From positions 1-35,107 of the forward strand of contig JAHFQQ010000002.1 of assembly GCA_023259235.1 (NCBI GenBank): a DNA stretch of 35,107 nt, in the 5' to 3' direction. Below, piece by piece: positions 1 through 8,374 of this stretch. Each line of letters begins with the position of its first letter. Position 1 is the first letter of the stretch. Made by a program: the position numbers and the translations under genes. The notes under the pieces are model-generated. The model searched no databases, had not been told where the DNA came from, and saw only the letters and a list, made by a program, of their open reading frames with translations. Source of the DNA: Polaromonas sp. Its GTDB lineage: Bacteria > Pseudomonadota > Gammaproteobacteria > Burkholderiales > Burkholderiaceae_C.

Positions 1-757
1 CAGCCCTGTCGGCGCGCTTGAACTGGCCGCTGTCCATCGCCGCGCGCAGCTTCATTACTTCAGAGGCGGATTGCGTAAAGTTGACATACATGGGGTTGAT
101 TTGCTGGATCACGGCAAGCTGGGTAACCTCCCCCTGGCCAACCAGTGCGCCCTCCGTAACCAGCGCACGGCCAATGCGGCCTGAAATTGGCGCAGTGACC
201 GAGGCATAGCCCAGATTGATGTCAGCCGTTTGTACATTCGCCCTGCCTACGGCTACGTCGGCTTCGGCCTGCTTTTGCGCCGCCACGGCATTGGCGTATT
301 CCTGCTTGCTGACTGCATTGGCTTCAACCAGCGGCTTGTAACGCTCCGCCAGCCCCTTGGCCTGTGCCAGGTTGGCTTCAGCGCGAGCCTGACCGGCCTT
401 GGCGCTGGCGACCGCAGCGGCGTAGGGAGCGGCGTCGATGCTGAACAGCAGTTGCTCCGCCTTCACGTCACTGCCTTCGCGAAATAGCCTTTTTTGCAAA
501 ATCCCGGCGGCCCGTGCCCTGACCTGAGCGACGCGCGAGGCTTCAAGACGGCCCGGCAATTCAGTCACAAGACCGACATTGCCCTGCGTCACGGTGACCA
601 CGCCGACTTCGGTTGGTGGTGGCGCTGCGCCACCCTGCAAATTTTCACGTTTGCCGCATCCAGCCAAAGCCAAAGAAAGTGCAGCAACCACAACCAGCGG
701 CAAAACGTAGGCGGAATCGGAAATCCTGCCAGTCTGAAGAAAACGGGAAACAGGCAT
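1..757 (-). CDS. RND efflux periplasmic adaptor (membrane fusion protein), N-terminal part
   Basis: This is the N-terminal part of an AcrA/MexA-type adaptor, which bridges an inner-membrane RND pump and an outer-membrane channel. The gene runs off the left edge. Translating the minus strand from the ATG at 757 gives a hydrophobic signal segment ending in a lipobox (LALAGC, about residues 27-32), so the mature protein should be a periplasmic lipoprotein. It is followed by the biotinyl-lipoyl-like beta strands (EVGVVTVTQGNVGLVTELPGRLEA), an Ala/Gln/Lys-rich coiled-coil hairpin, and the return strand (VTAPISGRIGRALVTEGALVGQG). About 252 residues are visible of the usual 370-420. The pump gene would lie beyond the left edge. 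The adaptor family is clear; the substrate cannot be told. Confidence 0.88.
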   Translation of the reverse strand, partial: MPVSRFLQTGRISDSAYVLPLVVVAALSLALAGCGKRENLQGGAAPPPTEVGVVTVTQGNVGLVTELPGRLEASRVAQVRARAAGILQKRLFREGSDVKAEQLLFSIDAAPYAAAVASAKAGQARAEANLAQAKGLAERYKPLVEANAVSKQEYANAVAAQKQAEADVAVGRANVQTADINLGYASVTAPISGRIGRALVTEGALVGQGEVTQLAVIQQINPMYVNFTQSASEVMKLRAAMDSGQFKRADRA

Positions 758-927
758 GTTGACCCTGAAATTTTTTTAAATGAAGCATAAACAAGCCACG
801 CGACGTCGACGATTGTGGCAAGAACGAAGCGCCAAAGGGCGTAAGAATAATGGCTTTTATGGAATTTGAAGTTTACATGAATGGCACGTGCCCTGTCGTC
901 TCCCACACGTGGCCACGAATCCCGGTT

Positions 928-1092
928 TTACGGCGAGCCCGGGCGTACGGAACCTGTCAACCAGCGATAGGGCTTGGGTCGTCGTCTGCGCATTCGCGGC
1001 TCGCCCAGGATGCTTTCGGTCGTCTTGAAATTGGGCAGGATGCCGTCAATGCCCTCTTTGCCGCTTGGGGTTTCCCAATGGTCAGGAAGCCA
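928..1092 (-). pseudogene. Possible gene remnant, about 54 codons without a start
   Basis: The 366-base gap between the adaptor gene and the next ORF holds one stop-to-stop minus-strand reading frame of about 54 codons. It has coding-like codon choice (mostly G or C in third positions) and a basic C-terminus (PRMRRRRPKPYRWLTGSVRP). There is no ATG, GTG or TTG near its 5' end, so it cannot be a complete gene. It may be the tail of a lost gene. I do not recognise the family, and chance is possible. Confidence 0.25.
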
Positions 1093-1123
1093 CTATTGCA
1101 CCCGGCAGCATTACAGAACAGGA

Positions 1124-1384
1124 CTAATGAAGATGCCGCGGCTTGCGGCCGCCGCCGTGGCCTGATCCGCCTTGCGCCCCGCCAAAACCACGCGGTGGCC
1201 TGCCAAGTTGCATGGAATTGACCAGCGCATCGAACCGGCGCTCAAACAGCTTGTCAATAGCCGCGACAACTTCACCAAGCTCGGAAGCATCAAAATGCCG
1301 CTCCATAAGACCGATCATGTCTTGCACCAGCAGGTCGCGCTGAACCTGCATGATCGCAGCCGGCGTGGGGCCGACAAAGTACAT
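1124..1384 (-). CDS. Small hypothetical protein (86 aa)
   Basis: I do not recognise this protein. It starts MYFVGPTPAAIMQVQRDLL, has an amphipathic helical middle rich in Asp/Glu/Leu, and ends in a low-complexity Gly/His/Arg tail (GFGGAQGGSGHGGGRKPRH). Codon use looks coding. The same frame is open backwards to 1423, immediately after the TAA that ends the 111-aa gene upstream, and no alternative start lies in that stretch, so the ATG at 1384 is the only candidate. It may be translationally coupled to the upstream gene, or it may be the severed end of a once longer protein. No ribosome binding site is obvious. Confidence 0.5.
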   Translation of the reverse strand: MYFVGPTPAAIMQVQRDLLVQDMIGLMERHFDASELGEVVAAIDKLFERRFDALVNSMQLGRPPRGFGGAQGGSGHGGGRKPRHLH

Positions 1385-1423
1385 GGCGAAGTCGTCGCGT
1401 GCCTCGTCGTCATTCGAGCCCTC

Positions 1424-1759
1424 TTACTCCTCGTTAAAGTCAGAATCGTAGAAGGTCACTTCAATGGGCGCACCGATCTCGGCCAGCTCATTGAGCCCCA
1501 TGCACATTTCATCGAGTGCCTGGCGGAAATCTTCATCTCCCGGCACCGTCCAGCACATCTGCAGCAAATGCTTGTGAGCATCGAACTGGATGCCGGGTTC
1601 TTCTTCATAAACACTTGCAGCACCGGCAGCCAGTGATTTTGAGCCCGCATACTTCCACAGCGGCTTGAGAGCCTCCTGCAATTGCTCAAAACTGACAGTG
1701 GCACGCAAGGGCACTTCGCCATGCACATGAATTTCAAATGGGGTGTTGTAGCGAGTCAT
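1424..1759 (-). CDS. Conserved hypothetical small acidic protein (111 aa)
   Basis: This is a soluble acidic protein of 111 residues beginning MTRYNTPFEIHVHGEVPLRA and ending in an Asp/Glu-rich tail. No signal peptide, membrane segment or catalytic motif is visible. It resembles a small conserved protein I associate with Burkholderiales, but I cannot attach a function. It lies just downstream of tRNA-Leu(UAA) on the same strand and may be read from the same promoter. The next ORF at 1384 is in the same frame after its TAA stop. Confidence 0.75.
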   Translation of the reverse strand: MTRYNTPFEIHVHGEVPLRATVSFEQLQEALKPLWKYAGSKSLAAGAASVYEEEPGIQFDAHKHLLQMCWTVPGDEDFRQALDEMCMGLNELAEIGAPIEVTFYDSDFNEE

Positions 1760-1814
1760 GGAATTTATCTTACCCAGTTTTCAAGGGGCCAGCCGACACG
1801 TGCTTGAGCGCCAG

Positions 1815-1907
1815 TGGTGCCTGAGACCGGGATCGAACCGGTACGCCCCTTATGCAGGAAGCGGCGGATTTTAAGTCCGCTGTGTCTACCTATTTCACCA
1901 CTCAGGC
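1815..1907 (-). tRNA. tRNA-Leu (UAA anticodon)
   Basis: The minus strand folds as a class II tRNA. The acceptor stem GCCTGAG pairs with CTCAGGC, discriminator A and encoded CCA (1815-1817) follow, the anticodon loop reads ACTTAAAAT (anticodon TAA), there is a long variable arm, and the T-arm is CCGGTTCGATCCCGG. It is the last of three tRNAs behind lon. Confidence 0.97.
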
Positions 1908-1940
1908 CCGAGCGCGCGCAGGGATTGTGTATTGTCAAAC

Positions 1941-1964
1941 AAAAAAAGCCCCGTGGCAGGGGCT
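1941..1964 (-). terminator. Rho-independent terminator after tRNA-Cys
   Basis: On the minus strand AGCCCC and GGGGCT form a short GC stem (arms 1959-1964 and 1947-1952) followed directly by seven T residues (1941-1947). It lies 18 bases past the tRNA-Cys 3' end and separates it from tRNA-Leu(UAA). Confidence 0.85.
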
Positions 1965-1981
1965 GGTCGCAATGATTTTAC

Positions 1982-2055
1982 TGGAGGCGCGGCCCGGAGT
2001 CGAACCGGGCTAGCCGGATTTGCAATCCGGTACATAACCGCTTTGTTACCGCGCC
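1982..2055 (-). tRNA. tRNA-Cys (GCA anticodon)
   Basis: Minus strand: acceptor stem GGCGCGG pairs with CCGCGCC, the anticodon stem-loop is CCGGATTGCAAATCCGG (anticodon GCA), the T-arm is CCCGGTTCGACTCCGGG, and an encoded TCCA end is present. It is 74 nt including CCA. Confidence 0.97.
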
Positions 2056-2075
2056 ATGTCCTGTCTGATCCAACG

Positions 2076-2108
2076 AAAAAGGACAGCACTTCTGAAGTGC
2101 TGCCCTTT
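2076..2108 (-). terminator. Rho-independent terminator after tRNA-Gly
   Basis: On the minus strand a stem of AAAGG-(mismatch)-CAGCACTT pairs with its complement around a three-base loop and is followed by a T run (2076-2080). It starts four bases past tRNA-Gly, so each of the first two tRNAs has its own terminator. Confidence 0.8.
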
Positions 2109-2112
2109 GAAT

Positions 2113-2188
2113 TGGAGCGGGAGAAGAGTCTCGAACTCTCGACCTCAACCTTGGCAAGGTTGCGCTCTACCAACTGAGCTACTCCCGC
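2113..2188 (-). tRNA. tRNA-Gly (GCC anticodon)
   Basis: Minus strand: acceptor stem GCGGGAG pairs with CTCCCGC, the D-arm is AGCTCAGTTGGTAGAGC, the anticodon loop holds GCC (CCTTGCCAAGG), the T-arm is GAGAGTTCGAGACTCTC, and CCA is encoded. It is 76 nt and lies about 60 bases downstream of lon. Confidence 0.97.
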
Positions 2189-2249
2189 GTTTACAGCCTC
2201 GTATTGTAGCGTAATTTTTCATGCTTTTTCAACACAGCAAAAACCCGAT

Positions 2250-4688
2250 TCAGTGTTTCACCGCATCGGCTACTGCCGCCGCTGCAGCCGGCGCAACAGC
2301 AGCGCCGGACAGAGCCACCACAGGCGCTTCATCGGGCAGTGCAATGGGCTGGCGCTCCAGCGCCACCTGCAGCACCTGATCTATCCATTTCACCGGAACG
2401 ATCTCAAGGCCACTCTTCACGTTATCGGGAATCTCCTGCAGGTCTTTGGCATTTTCCTCGGGAATCAACACCGTCTTGATGCCGCCACGCAAGGCAGCCA
2501 GCAGTTTTTCCTTCAGGCCGCCAATGGCTGTCACCTCGCCGCGCAGGGTGATCTCACCGGTCATGGCTACATCGCCGCGCACCGGAATCCCGGTCAGGGC
2601 CGAAACAAACGCGGTGGTCATGGCAGCACCGGCGCTCGGGCCATCTTTCGGCGTGGCACCATCGGGCACGTGAATGTGGATATCACGTTTTTCAAACAGT
2701 TCATCCTTGATGCCCAGACGCCTTGCGCGACTGCGCACCACCGTACGGGCTGCCTCGACGGATTCCTTCATGACATCGCCGAGTGAACCGGTACGCGTGA
2801 TCACGCCTTTGCCAGGCATGACGGCGGCCTCGATTGTCAGCAAATCACCGCCGACTTCCGTCCACGCCAGGCCGACGACCTGGCCGACCTGGTTTTGCTG
2901 CTCCGCCCGGCCATAATTGAATTTGCGTACGCCCAAAAAATCGTTGAGGTTGTCTGCGGTGACCACCACTTTGGGTGTCATTTTCTTGAGCTGGATGCCT
3001 TTGACTACCTTGCGGCAGATTTTGGAAAGATCACGCTCCAGTGAACGCACACCGGCTTCGCGCGTGTAATAACGCACGATGTCACACACCGCCTGCTCGG
3101 TGATTTCGAGTTCATCCGCCTTGACGCCATTGTTCTTCATCTGCTTGGGCAGCAGATAACGCATGGCAATGTTGATTTTTTCGTCCTCTGTGTAGCCCGA
3201 AAGACGTATTACCTCCATGCGATCGAGCAGGGCTGATGGAATATTCATCGAGTTCGATGTGGCAACGAACATCACGTCGCTCAAGTCGAAATCAACTTCG
3301 ACATAGTGGTCGCCGAAGGTGTGGTTCTGCTCCGGATCAAGCACTTCAAGCAACGCGCTTGAGGGATCGCCACGGAAGTCAGTGCCCAGCTTGTCGATCT
3401 CATCGAGCAAAAACAACGGATTGCGCGTGCCCACCTTGGCCAGACTCTGCAACACCTTGCCCGGCAGGGCGCCGATGTAGGTGCGGCGGTGGCCGCGAAT
3501 TTCCGCCTCGTCACGCATGCCCCCCAGAGCCACACGCACATACTTGCGCCCTGTTGCCTTGGCAATCGACTGTCCCAGCGATGTTTTTCCGACGCCCGGG
3601 GGCCCTACGAGGCAAAGAATCGGGCCCTTGAGTTTGTCAACCCGCTGCTGCACCGCGAGGTATTCAACAATCCGGTCCTTGACTTTTTCCAGGCCGTAAT
3701 GGTCCTCATTGAGCACATCTTCGGCATGAACCAGATCGTGCTTGATCTTGGTCTTCTTGCTCCAGGGCAAGCCCGTCAGGACATCAATGTAGGTGCGCAC
3801 CACCGTTGCCTCAGCCGACATGGGCGACATGAGTTTGAGTTTCTTGAGCTCGCTCTCGGCTTTTTTCCGGGCTTCCGGCGGCATTCTGGCGGCCTTGATC
3901 TTCTTTTCGATCTCGTCAACGTCGGCGCCGTCTTCACCCTCTCCCAATTCCTTCTGGATCGCTTTTACCTGTTCGTTGAGATAAAAGTCGCGCTGATTCT
4001 TTTCCATCTGGCGCTTGACGCGGCCACGGATTTTCTTGTCGACGTTGAGAATGTCGACCTCGCGCTCGAGTTGCTCATAAAGGTTTTCAAGGCGCGTCTT
4101 GACATTGTCGAGATCGAGGATGGCCTGCTTGGCATCGAGCTTGAGCGGCAGGTGGGCGGCAATCGTGTCCGCAAGGCGCCCCGCATCATCGATGCTTGAG
4201 ATCGACGTCAGGATTTCCGGCGGAATTTTCTTGTTCAATTTGACGTAGTGGTCGAATTGCTGCATGACGGCGCGGCGCAGGGCTTCAATTTCGCTGCTGT
4301 TGTCGCTGCCAGCCACCACTGCCACCTCAACCGGCGTTACGTTGGCTGAAAAGTACAGTTCGCCTTCCTCGATTTTATTGACCCTGGCGCGCTGCTGCCC
4401 TTCAACCAGCACCTTGACAGTGCCATCAGGCAGTTTGAGCATCTGCAAAATGGTGGCGACGCAGCCTACCTCGAACATATCCTCGACCGAGGGCTCGTCC
4501 TTGGCCGCGGTTTTTTGGGCTACCAGCATGATCCGGCGCTCTGCCTCCATGGCCGATTCGAGCGCCTTGATGCTCTTGGGGCGTCCCACAAAGAGTGGAA
4601 TCACCATATGCGGAAAGACCACCACGTCGCGCAGCGGCAGCAGCGGCAGATCGACGGGCGTGGAAGGAAGGAAAGTTTGTCCGGACAT
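2250..4688 (-). CDS. lon: Lon ATP-dependent serine protease
   Basis: Lon is the cytosolic AAA+ protease that degrades damaged and regulatory proteins. Reading from the ATG at 4688 gives 812 residues. The N-terminal LON substrate domain begins LPLLPLRDVVVFPHMVIPLFVG. Walker A is GPPGVGKT (near residue 362) and Walker B is LLDEIDKL. The protease domain has the catalytic Ser at residue 685 in KDGPSAGAAM and the partner Lys about 43 residues later in GLKEKLLAALRGG. An in-frame TTG lies ten codons upstream, but AAGG sits five bases before the ATG at 4688 and LON family N-termini fit that start. The tail is unusually Ala-rich (APAAAAAVADAVKH). It is the last gene of the tig-clpP-clpX-lon run and has its own heat-shock promoter candidate. 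Confidence 0.97.
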   Translation of the reverse strand: MSGQTFLPSTPVDLPLLPLRDVVVFPHMVIPLFVGRPKSIKALESAMEAERRIMLVAQKTAAKDEPSVEDMFEVGCVATILQMLKLPDGTVKVLVEGQQRARVNKIEEGELYFSANVTPVEVAVVAGSDNSSEIEALRRAVMQQFDHYVKLNKKIPPEILTSISSIDDAGRLADTIAAHLPLKLDAKQAILDLDNVKTRLENLYEQLEREVDILNVDKKIRGRVKRQMEKNQRDFYLNEQVKAIQKELGEGEDGADVDEIEKKIKAARMPPEARKKAESELKKLKLMSPMSAEATVVRTYIDVLTGLPWSKKTKIKHDLVHAEDVLNEDHYGLEKVKDRIVEYLAVQQRVDKLKGPILCLVGPPGVGKTSLGQSIAKATGRKYVRVALGGMRDEAEIRGHRRTYIGALPGKVLQSLAKVGTRNPLFLLDEIDKLGTDFRGDPSSALLEVLDPEQNHTFGDHYVEVDFDLSDVMFVATSNSMNIPSALLDRMEVIRLSGYTEDEKINIAMRYLLPKQMKNNGVKADELEITEQAVCDIVRYYTREAGVRSLERDLSKICRKVVKGIQLKKMTPKVVVTADNLNDFLGVRKFNYGRAEQQNQVGQVVGLAWTEVGGDLLTIEAAVMPGKGVITRTGSLGDVMKESVEAARTVVRSRARRLGIKDELFEKRDIHIHVPDGATPKDGPSAGAAMTTAFVSALTGIPVRGDVAMTGEITLRGEVTAIGGLKEKLLAALRGGIKTVLIPEENAKDLQEIPDNVKSGLEIVPVKWIDQVLQVALERQPIALPDEAPVVALSGAAVAPAAAAAVADAVKH

Positions 4689-4757
4689 ATAAACCTTAAA
4701 CGTTAGACTGAAACGCAAAGACCCGTTTCAGGGCCAGGCGAAACACCATTCACCCTG

Positions 4758-4785
4758 AGGTGGGGCGAACGCAGCTCTTTTCAAG
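4758..4785 (-). promoter_or_regulatory. Sigma-32 (heat shock) type promoter candidate for lon
   Basis: On the minus strand CTTGAAA (4785-4779) is followed after 13 bases by CCCCACCT (4765-4758). This is close to the RpoH consensus CTTGAAA / CCCCATnT with a permitted spacer. It lies about 70 bases before the lon ATG, in the clpX-lon gap. Lon is a classical RpoH target in related bacteria. The motif match is direct; its use is inferred. Confidence 0.65.
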
Positions 4786-4816
4786 CACACTTGTCCGGGC
4801 CGGCCTCATCGGGCAT

Positions 4817-6082
4817 TCAGGCTTTCTTTGCCGTTTCGCGGTACACCAGCAACGGCGGCTTGTTTTCTTCAATCGTGGACTCATCCACGACCACCTTATC
4901 GACATTGCCTACGTTGGGCAAATCAAACATGGTATCGATCAACGCCTGCTCCAGAATCGAGCGCAAGCCGCGCGCACCGGTCTTGCGGGCCAGTGCCTTG
5001 CGTGCGATGGCTTTCAGCGCGGATGGCCGAATCTCCAGATCCACGCCCTCCATCGAGAGCAGTTTGCTGAACTGCTTGACCACCGCATTTTTTGGTTCGG
5101 TCAGAATTTGCACCAGGGCATCCTCGCTGAGTTCAGCCAATGTGGCAACGACCGGCATGCGGCCCACCAACTCCGGAATCAGGCCAAACTTGATCAGATC
5201 TTCGGGCTCAACTTCCTTGAAAGCTTCCGTCAAGGTACGCGCTTTCTTGCTCTTGACGGTAGCGCCAAATCCAATACCCGAGGCTTCAGTGCGGTTTTCG
5301 ATCACCTTTTCCAATCCGGAAAAAGCCCCTCCGCAAATGAAAAGAATATTGGTGGTATCGACTTGCAGGAAATCCTGGTTCGGATGCTTGCGGCCTCCTT
5401 GCGGCGGCACTGAAGCCATCGTGCCTTCGATCAGCTTGAGCAATGCCTGCTGCACCCCTTCGCCCGACACGTCGCGGGTGATCGACGGATTATCGGACTT
5501 GCGGGAAATCTTGTCGATCTCGTCGATATAGACGATCCCCTGCTGGGCGCGCTCGACTTCATAGTTGCAGCTCTGCAGCAATTTCTGGATGATGTTTTCA
5601 ACGTCTTCACCCACATACCCGGCTTCGGTCAAGGTGGTGGCATCCGCCATCACAAAAGGCACATTGAGTGTGCGCGCCAGCGTCTGGGCCAGCAACGTCT
5701 TGCCTGAGCCGGTAGGGCCGATCAGCAAAATGTTGCTCTTGGTCAGTTCGACATCGTCCTTTTTGGCATGTTCCTTGTGGCGCAGGCGTTTGTAGTGGTT
5801 GTACACGGCAACCGCCAGCGTGCGCTTGGCCGATTCCTGGCCAATTACATAGCCATCAAGGGCTGCCTTGACTTCGGCCGGAGTCGGCAAGTCGCCGCGG
5901 GTTTCGGCTACATCGATACCAGCGGGCAACTCGTCGCGGATGATCTCGTTGCACAGATCGATGCACTCATCGCAAATAAAAACCGATGGGCCGGCGATCA
6001 GTTTCTTGACTTCGTGCTGACTTTTACCGCAGAAAGAGCAGTACAAAGTCTTTTCGCTTGAGGAGCCTTTTTTCTCGGCCAT
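4817..6082 (-). CDS. clpX: ClpX, ATP-binding subunit of the ClpXP protease
   Basis: ClpX is the AAA+ unfoldase that recognises tagged substrates and feeds them to ClpP. From the ATG at 6082 it is 421 residues, normal for the family. The N-terminal C4 zinc-binding domain is visible (CSFCGKSQHEVKKL...CDECIDLC, residues about 14-41), then Walker A GPTGSGKT, Walker B (VYIDEIDKI) and the sensor region with VGRMPV. A longer in-frame ORF begins at 6184 but would add 34 residues unlike any ClpX; MAEKKGSSSEKTLYC is the typical start. It lies 114 bases downstream of clpP with a hairpin in the gap. Confidence 0.97.
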   Translation of the reverse strand: MAEKKGSSSEKTLYCSFCGKSQHEVKKLIAGPSVFICDECIDLCNEIIRDELPAGIDVAETRGDLPTPAEVKAALDGYVIGQESAKRTLAVAVYNHYKRLRHKEHAKKDDVELTKSNILLIGPTGSGKTLLAQTLARTLNVPFVMADATTLTEAGYVGEDVENIIQKLLQSCNYEVERAQQGIVYIDEIDKISRKSDNPSITRDVSGEGVQQALLKLIEGTMASVPPQGGRKHPNQDFLQVDTTNILFICGGAFSGLEKVIENRTEASGIGFGATVKSKKARTLTEAFKEVEPEDLIKFGLIPELVGRMPVVATLAELSEDALVQILTEPKNAVVKQFSKLLSMEGVDLEIRPSALKAIARKALARKTGARGLRSILEQALIDTMFDLPNVGNVDKVVVDESTIEENKPPLLVYRETAKKA

Positions 6083-6139
6083 GGGTGGAGCGCCTTTAAG
6101 ATGGCTTGGATGAATTGTTATCCAATGATAACCAATAGG

Positions 6140-6170
6140 AAAACGGCGTTTTCCATTACAGAAAACGCCG
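6140..6170 (-). terminator. Hairpin with T run between clpP and clpX (terminator or attenuator)
   Basis: The minus strand carries CGGCGTTTTC, a seven-base loop, its perfect complement GAAAACGCCG (arms 6161-6170 and 6144-6153), then TTTT (6140-6143). It lies about 26 bases past the clpP stop and 58 bases before the clpX start. It could end part of the clpP transcripts so that clpP outnumbers clpX, or protect an RNA end. Confidence 0.65.
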
Positions 6171-6196
6171 CTTTCGACCTGCAACCCGAAGTTTTT

Positions 6197-6853
6197 TCAG
6201 GAACGCCTGGAAATAACCTGATCCACCACTCCGTAGGCCTTGGCCTCGTCGGCAAACATGAAATAGTCACGCTCGGTGTCGCGTTCAATTTTTTCGACGG
6301 TCTGGCCCGTATTGGCAGCCAGGATTCGATTGAGCTGATCGCGCGTTTTCAGAATGTCACGAGCGTGAATTTCGATATCGCTTGCCTGGCCCTGGGCGCC
6401 GCCAGACGGCTGGTGAATCATCACACGCGAATTGGGTAGCGTAAAGCGCTTGCCCTTTACGCCCGCTGACAGCAAAAACGCGCCCATGCTGGCTGCCATG
6501 CCGACGCAAAGCGTGGAAACGTCCGGCTTGATGAACTGCATGGTGTCATAAATTGCCATGCCAGCCGTCACGGAACCACCCGGCGAGTTGATGTAAAAGG
6601 AAATATCCTTGTCGGGATTCTCGCTTTCCAGGAACAACAGCTGCGCCACCACAAGATTGGCCGTCTGGTCATTAACCGGGCCAACCAGGAAAATTACGCG
6701 CTCCTTGAGCAAGCGCGAATAAATGTCGTAAGAGCGCTCACCGCGACCGGACTGTTCGATCACCATGGGCACCATGCCCAGGCCCTGCGTATCCTGCGCA
6801 CCGGCCTGTAGCCGGCCGTAGCCATCCCCATAAATACTGTCTCGAGGCATCAT
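6197..6853 (-). CDS. clpP: ClpP, proteolytic subunit of the Clp protease
   Basis: ClpP is the tetradecameric serine peptidase that works with ClpX. The start at 6853 is chosen because GGAG lies five bases before it; this gives 218 residues. Catalytic Ser is in GMAASMGAFLLSAG, His in SRVMIHQPSGG, and the Asp follows in the conserved C-terminal third. The N-terminus carries about 20 extra residues (MMPRDSIYGDGYGRLQAG) before the usual QGLGMVPMVIEQ, perhaps a propeptide. It lies between tig and clpX and is preceded by a heat-shock promoter candidate. Confidence 0.96.
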   Translation of the reverse strand: MMPRDSIYGDGYGRLQAGAQDTQGLGMVPMVIEQSGRGERSYDIYSRLLKERVIFLVGPVNDQTANLVVAQLLFLESENPDKDISFYINSPGGSVTAGMAIYDTMQFIKPDVSTLCVGMAASMGAFLLSAGVKGKRFTLPNSRVMIHQPSGGAQGQASDIEIHARDILKTRDQLNRILAANTGQTVEKIERDTERDYFMFADEAKAYGVVDQVISRRS

Positions 6854-6889
6854 GTTTTCTCCAGAGATGTTTGTACTGTAACCAAAATG

Positions 6890-6917
6890 AAATGGGGCCT
6901 GCGCCACGAAGCACAAG
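6890..6917 (-). promoter_or_regulatory. Sigma-32 type promoter candidate for clpP
   Basis: On the minus strand CTTGTGC (6917-6911), a 13-base spacer, then CCCCATTT (6897-6890), an exact match to the RpoH -10 element CCCCATnT. The -35 box keeps the essential CTTG only. It lies 36 bases before the clpP start. Spacer length is the same as in the lon promoter candidate. Confidence 0.5.
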
Positions 6918-6946
6918 CCCCAAGGCCGGAAGAAGCCGCGCGGGTT

Positions 6947-8257
6947 TCAGTTCTGGCTCATCAGGTCGTCAAACGAAATGGCTTTGTCCACTACCCTGGC
7001 CTTGCTCAAAACGAACTCGGTCACGTTGTTTTCAATCACAATGGCCTCCACTTCCGCCATGCGCCGCTTGTCACTCAGGTACCAGCGCACCACATCCTGC
7101 GGCTTTTCATAGCTGGCCGCGAGCTCTTCAATATGGGCCTTGATCTGTTCGGGTTTGGCTTGCAGCTCGTTGGCGCGCACAAGTTCAGCGACCACCAGGC
7201 CCAGGCGCACCCGCTTTTCCGCTTGCGGCCGGAACAGGTCATCAGGAATCGGAGCCTTGTCCGCGTCCTTGATGCCGCGCTGCTTCAGGTCTGCGCGGGC
7301 ACCTTCGATCATGCTGTCCACTTCGGCCTGCACACTCGACTTGGGCAAATCAAGCTCGGCATTGGCAACCAGCGCATCCATCACGGCGTTCTTGTTTCGG
7401 GCCAACAGGCGGAATTTGACCTCGCGTTCGAGGTTTTTCCTGATGTCGGCGCGCAGCCCTTCCACCGTTTCATCGGCAATACCCAGCGACTTGGCCAGCG
7501 CTTCGTTGACTTCAGGCAGGTGTGCTGCCTCGATTTTCTTCACCGTCACCAGAAAATCCGCCTGTTTGCCGGCCACTTCCTTGCCGTGATAATCGGCGGG
7601 GAAGTTCAGCGGGAAGGTTTTGCTTTCACCACTTTTCATGCCGCGCACGGCATCCTCGAATTCCTTGAGCATCTGGCCCTCGCCCACCAGGAACTGGAAC
7701 CCTTCGGCTTTGCCGCCAGCGAAGGGTTCGCCGTCGATCTTGCCTTCAAAGTCGATGGTCACGCGGTCCCCTTCCTGGGCCGGAGCATCTGCGGCACGCT
7801 GGGCGAAAGTGCGGCGCTGCTTGCGCAGGATGTCCAGGGTCTTGTCGATTGCCGCATCGCTCACCTCGGCGCTGACCTTTTCGACTTCAGCGCCCGCCAG
7901 ATCGGCAATCTTGACTTCGGGATAGACCTCGAAAACCGCATCAAAAGTCAGTTCCCCCTCGGGCGCGCCCTCCTTTTCGTTGATGCTGGGCTGACCCGCA
8001 ACGCGCAGCTTCGCCTCATTGGCCGCGGCGGCAAACGCTTCACCCACCTTGTCGTTCATGACCTCGTAATGCACCGAGTATCCGTAGCGCTGGGTAACGA
8101 CGCTCATGGGAACTTTCCCGGGTCGAAAGCCGTCCATTTTTACGGTGCGCGCCAGACGTTTCAGACGGCTATCAACTTCCGACTGGATGATATTGAGGGG
8201 TAGCGTCAGCGTCAATTTGCGCTCGAGCTTTTCAAGAGTTTCAACAGTCACGGCCAT
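6947..8257 (-). CDS. tig: Trigger factor, ribosome-associated chaperone
   Basis: Trigger factor binds the ribosomal exit tunnel and shields nascent chains. The 436-residue length is normal. The N-terminal ribosome-binding domain contains the signature FRPGKVPMSVV (about residues 44-54). The central FKBP-type prolyl isomerase domain runs from GDRVTIDFEGKIDG to TVKKI, and the C-terminal helical chaperone arms follow. AGGA lies seven bases before the ATG. It is the first protein gene of the tig-clpP-clpX-lon run, downstream of tRNA-Leu(UAG). Confidence 0.97.
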   Translation of the reverse strand: MAVTVETLEKLERKLTLTLPLNIIQSEVDSRLKRLARTVKMDGFRPGKVPMSVVTQRYGYSVHYEVMNDKVGEAFAAAANEAKLRVAGQPSINEKEGAPEGELTFDAVFEVYPEVKIADLAGAEVEKVSAEVSDAAIDKTLDILRKQRRTFAQRAADAPAQEGDRVTIDFEGKIDGEPFAGGKAEGFQFLVGEGQMLKEFEDAVRGMKSGESKTFPLNFPADYHGKEVAGKQADFLVTVKKIEAAHLPEVNEALAKSLGIADETVEGLRADIRKNLEREVKFRLLARNKNAVMDALVANAELDLPKSSVQAEVDSMIEGARADLKQRGIKDADKAPIPDDLFRPQAEKRVRLGLVVAELVRANELQAKPEQIKAHIEELAASYEKPQDVVRWYLSDKRRMAEVEAIVIENNVTEFVLSKARVVDKAISFDDLMSQN

Positions 8258-8374
8258 GATGGTTTCCTAAAGTCAAAAATAGTCGAATCAGGGCTTGCAC
8301 CTGATATGCTGCGGTAAATCAGCAACTCCGCAGAGTTCCCGGAGCAACGCTTGTTGCCCGCAAAATCCCCGGGT

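Noticed and set aside
1931..1936. TTGACA on the minus strand as a -35 box for tRNA-Leu(UAA)
   Set aside because: It lies only 24 bases before the tRNA 5' end and no -10 follows at proper spacing; it overlaps the upstream terminator tail.
3489..4199. A 236-codon plus-strand ORF opposite lon
   Set aside because: Antisense to conserved Lon coding sequence; no start signal or motif.
6887..8203. A 438-codon plus-strand ORF
   Set aside because: It is the antisense shadow of tig, rich in His/Phe/Arg with no family resemblance.
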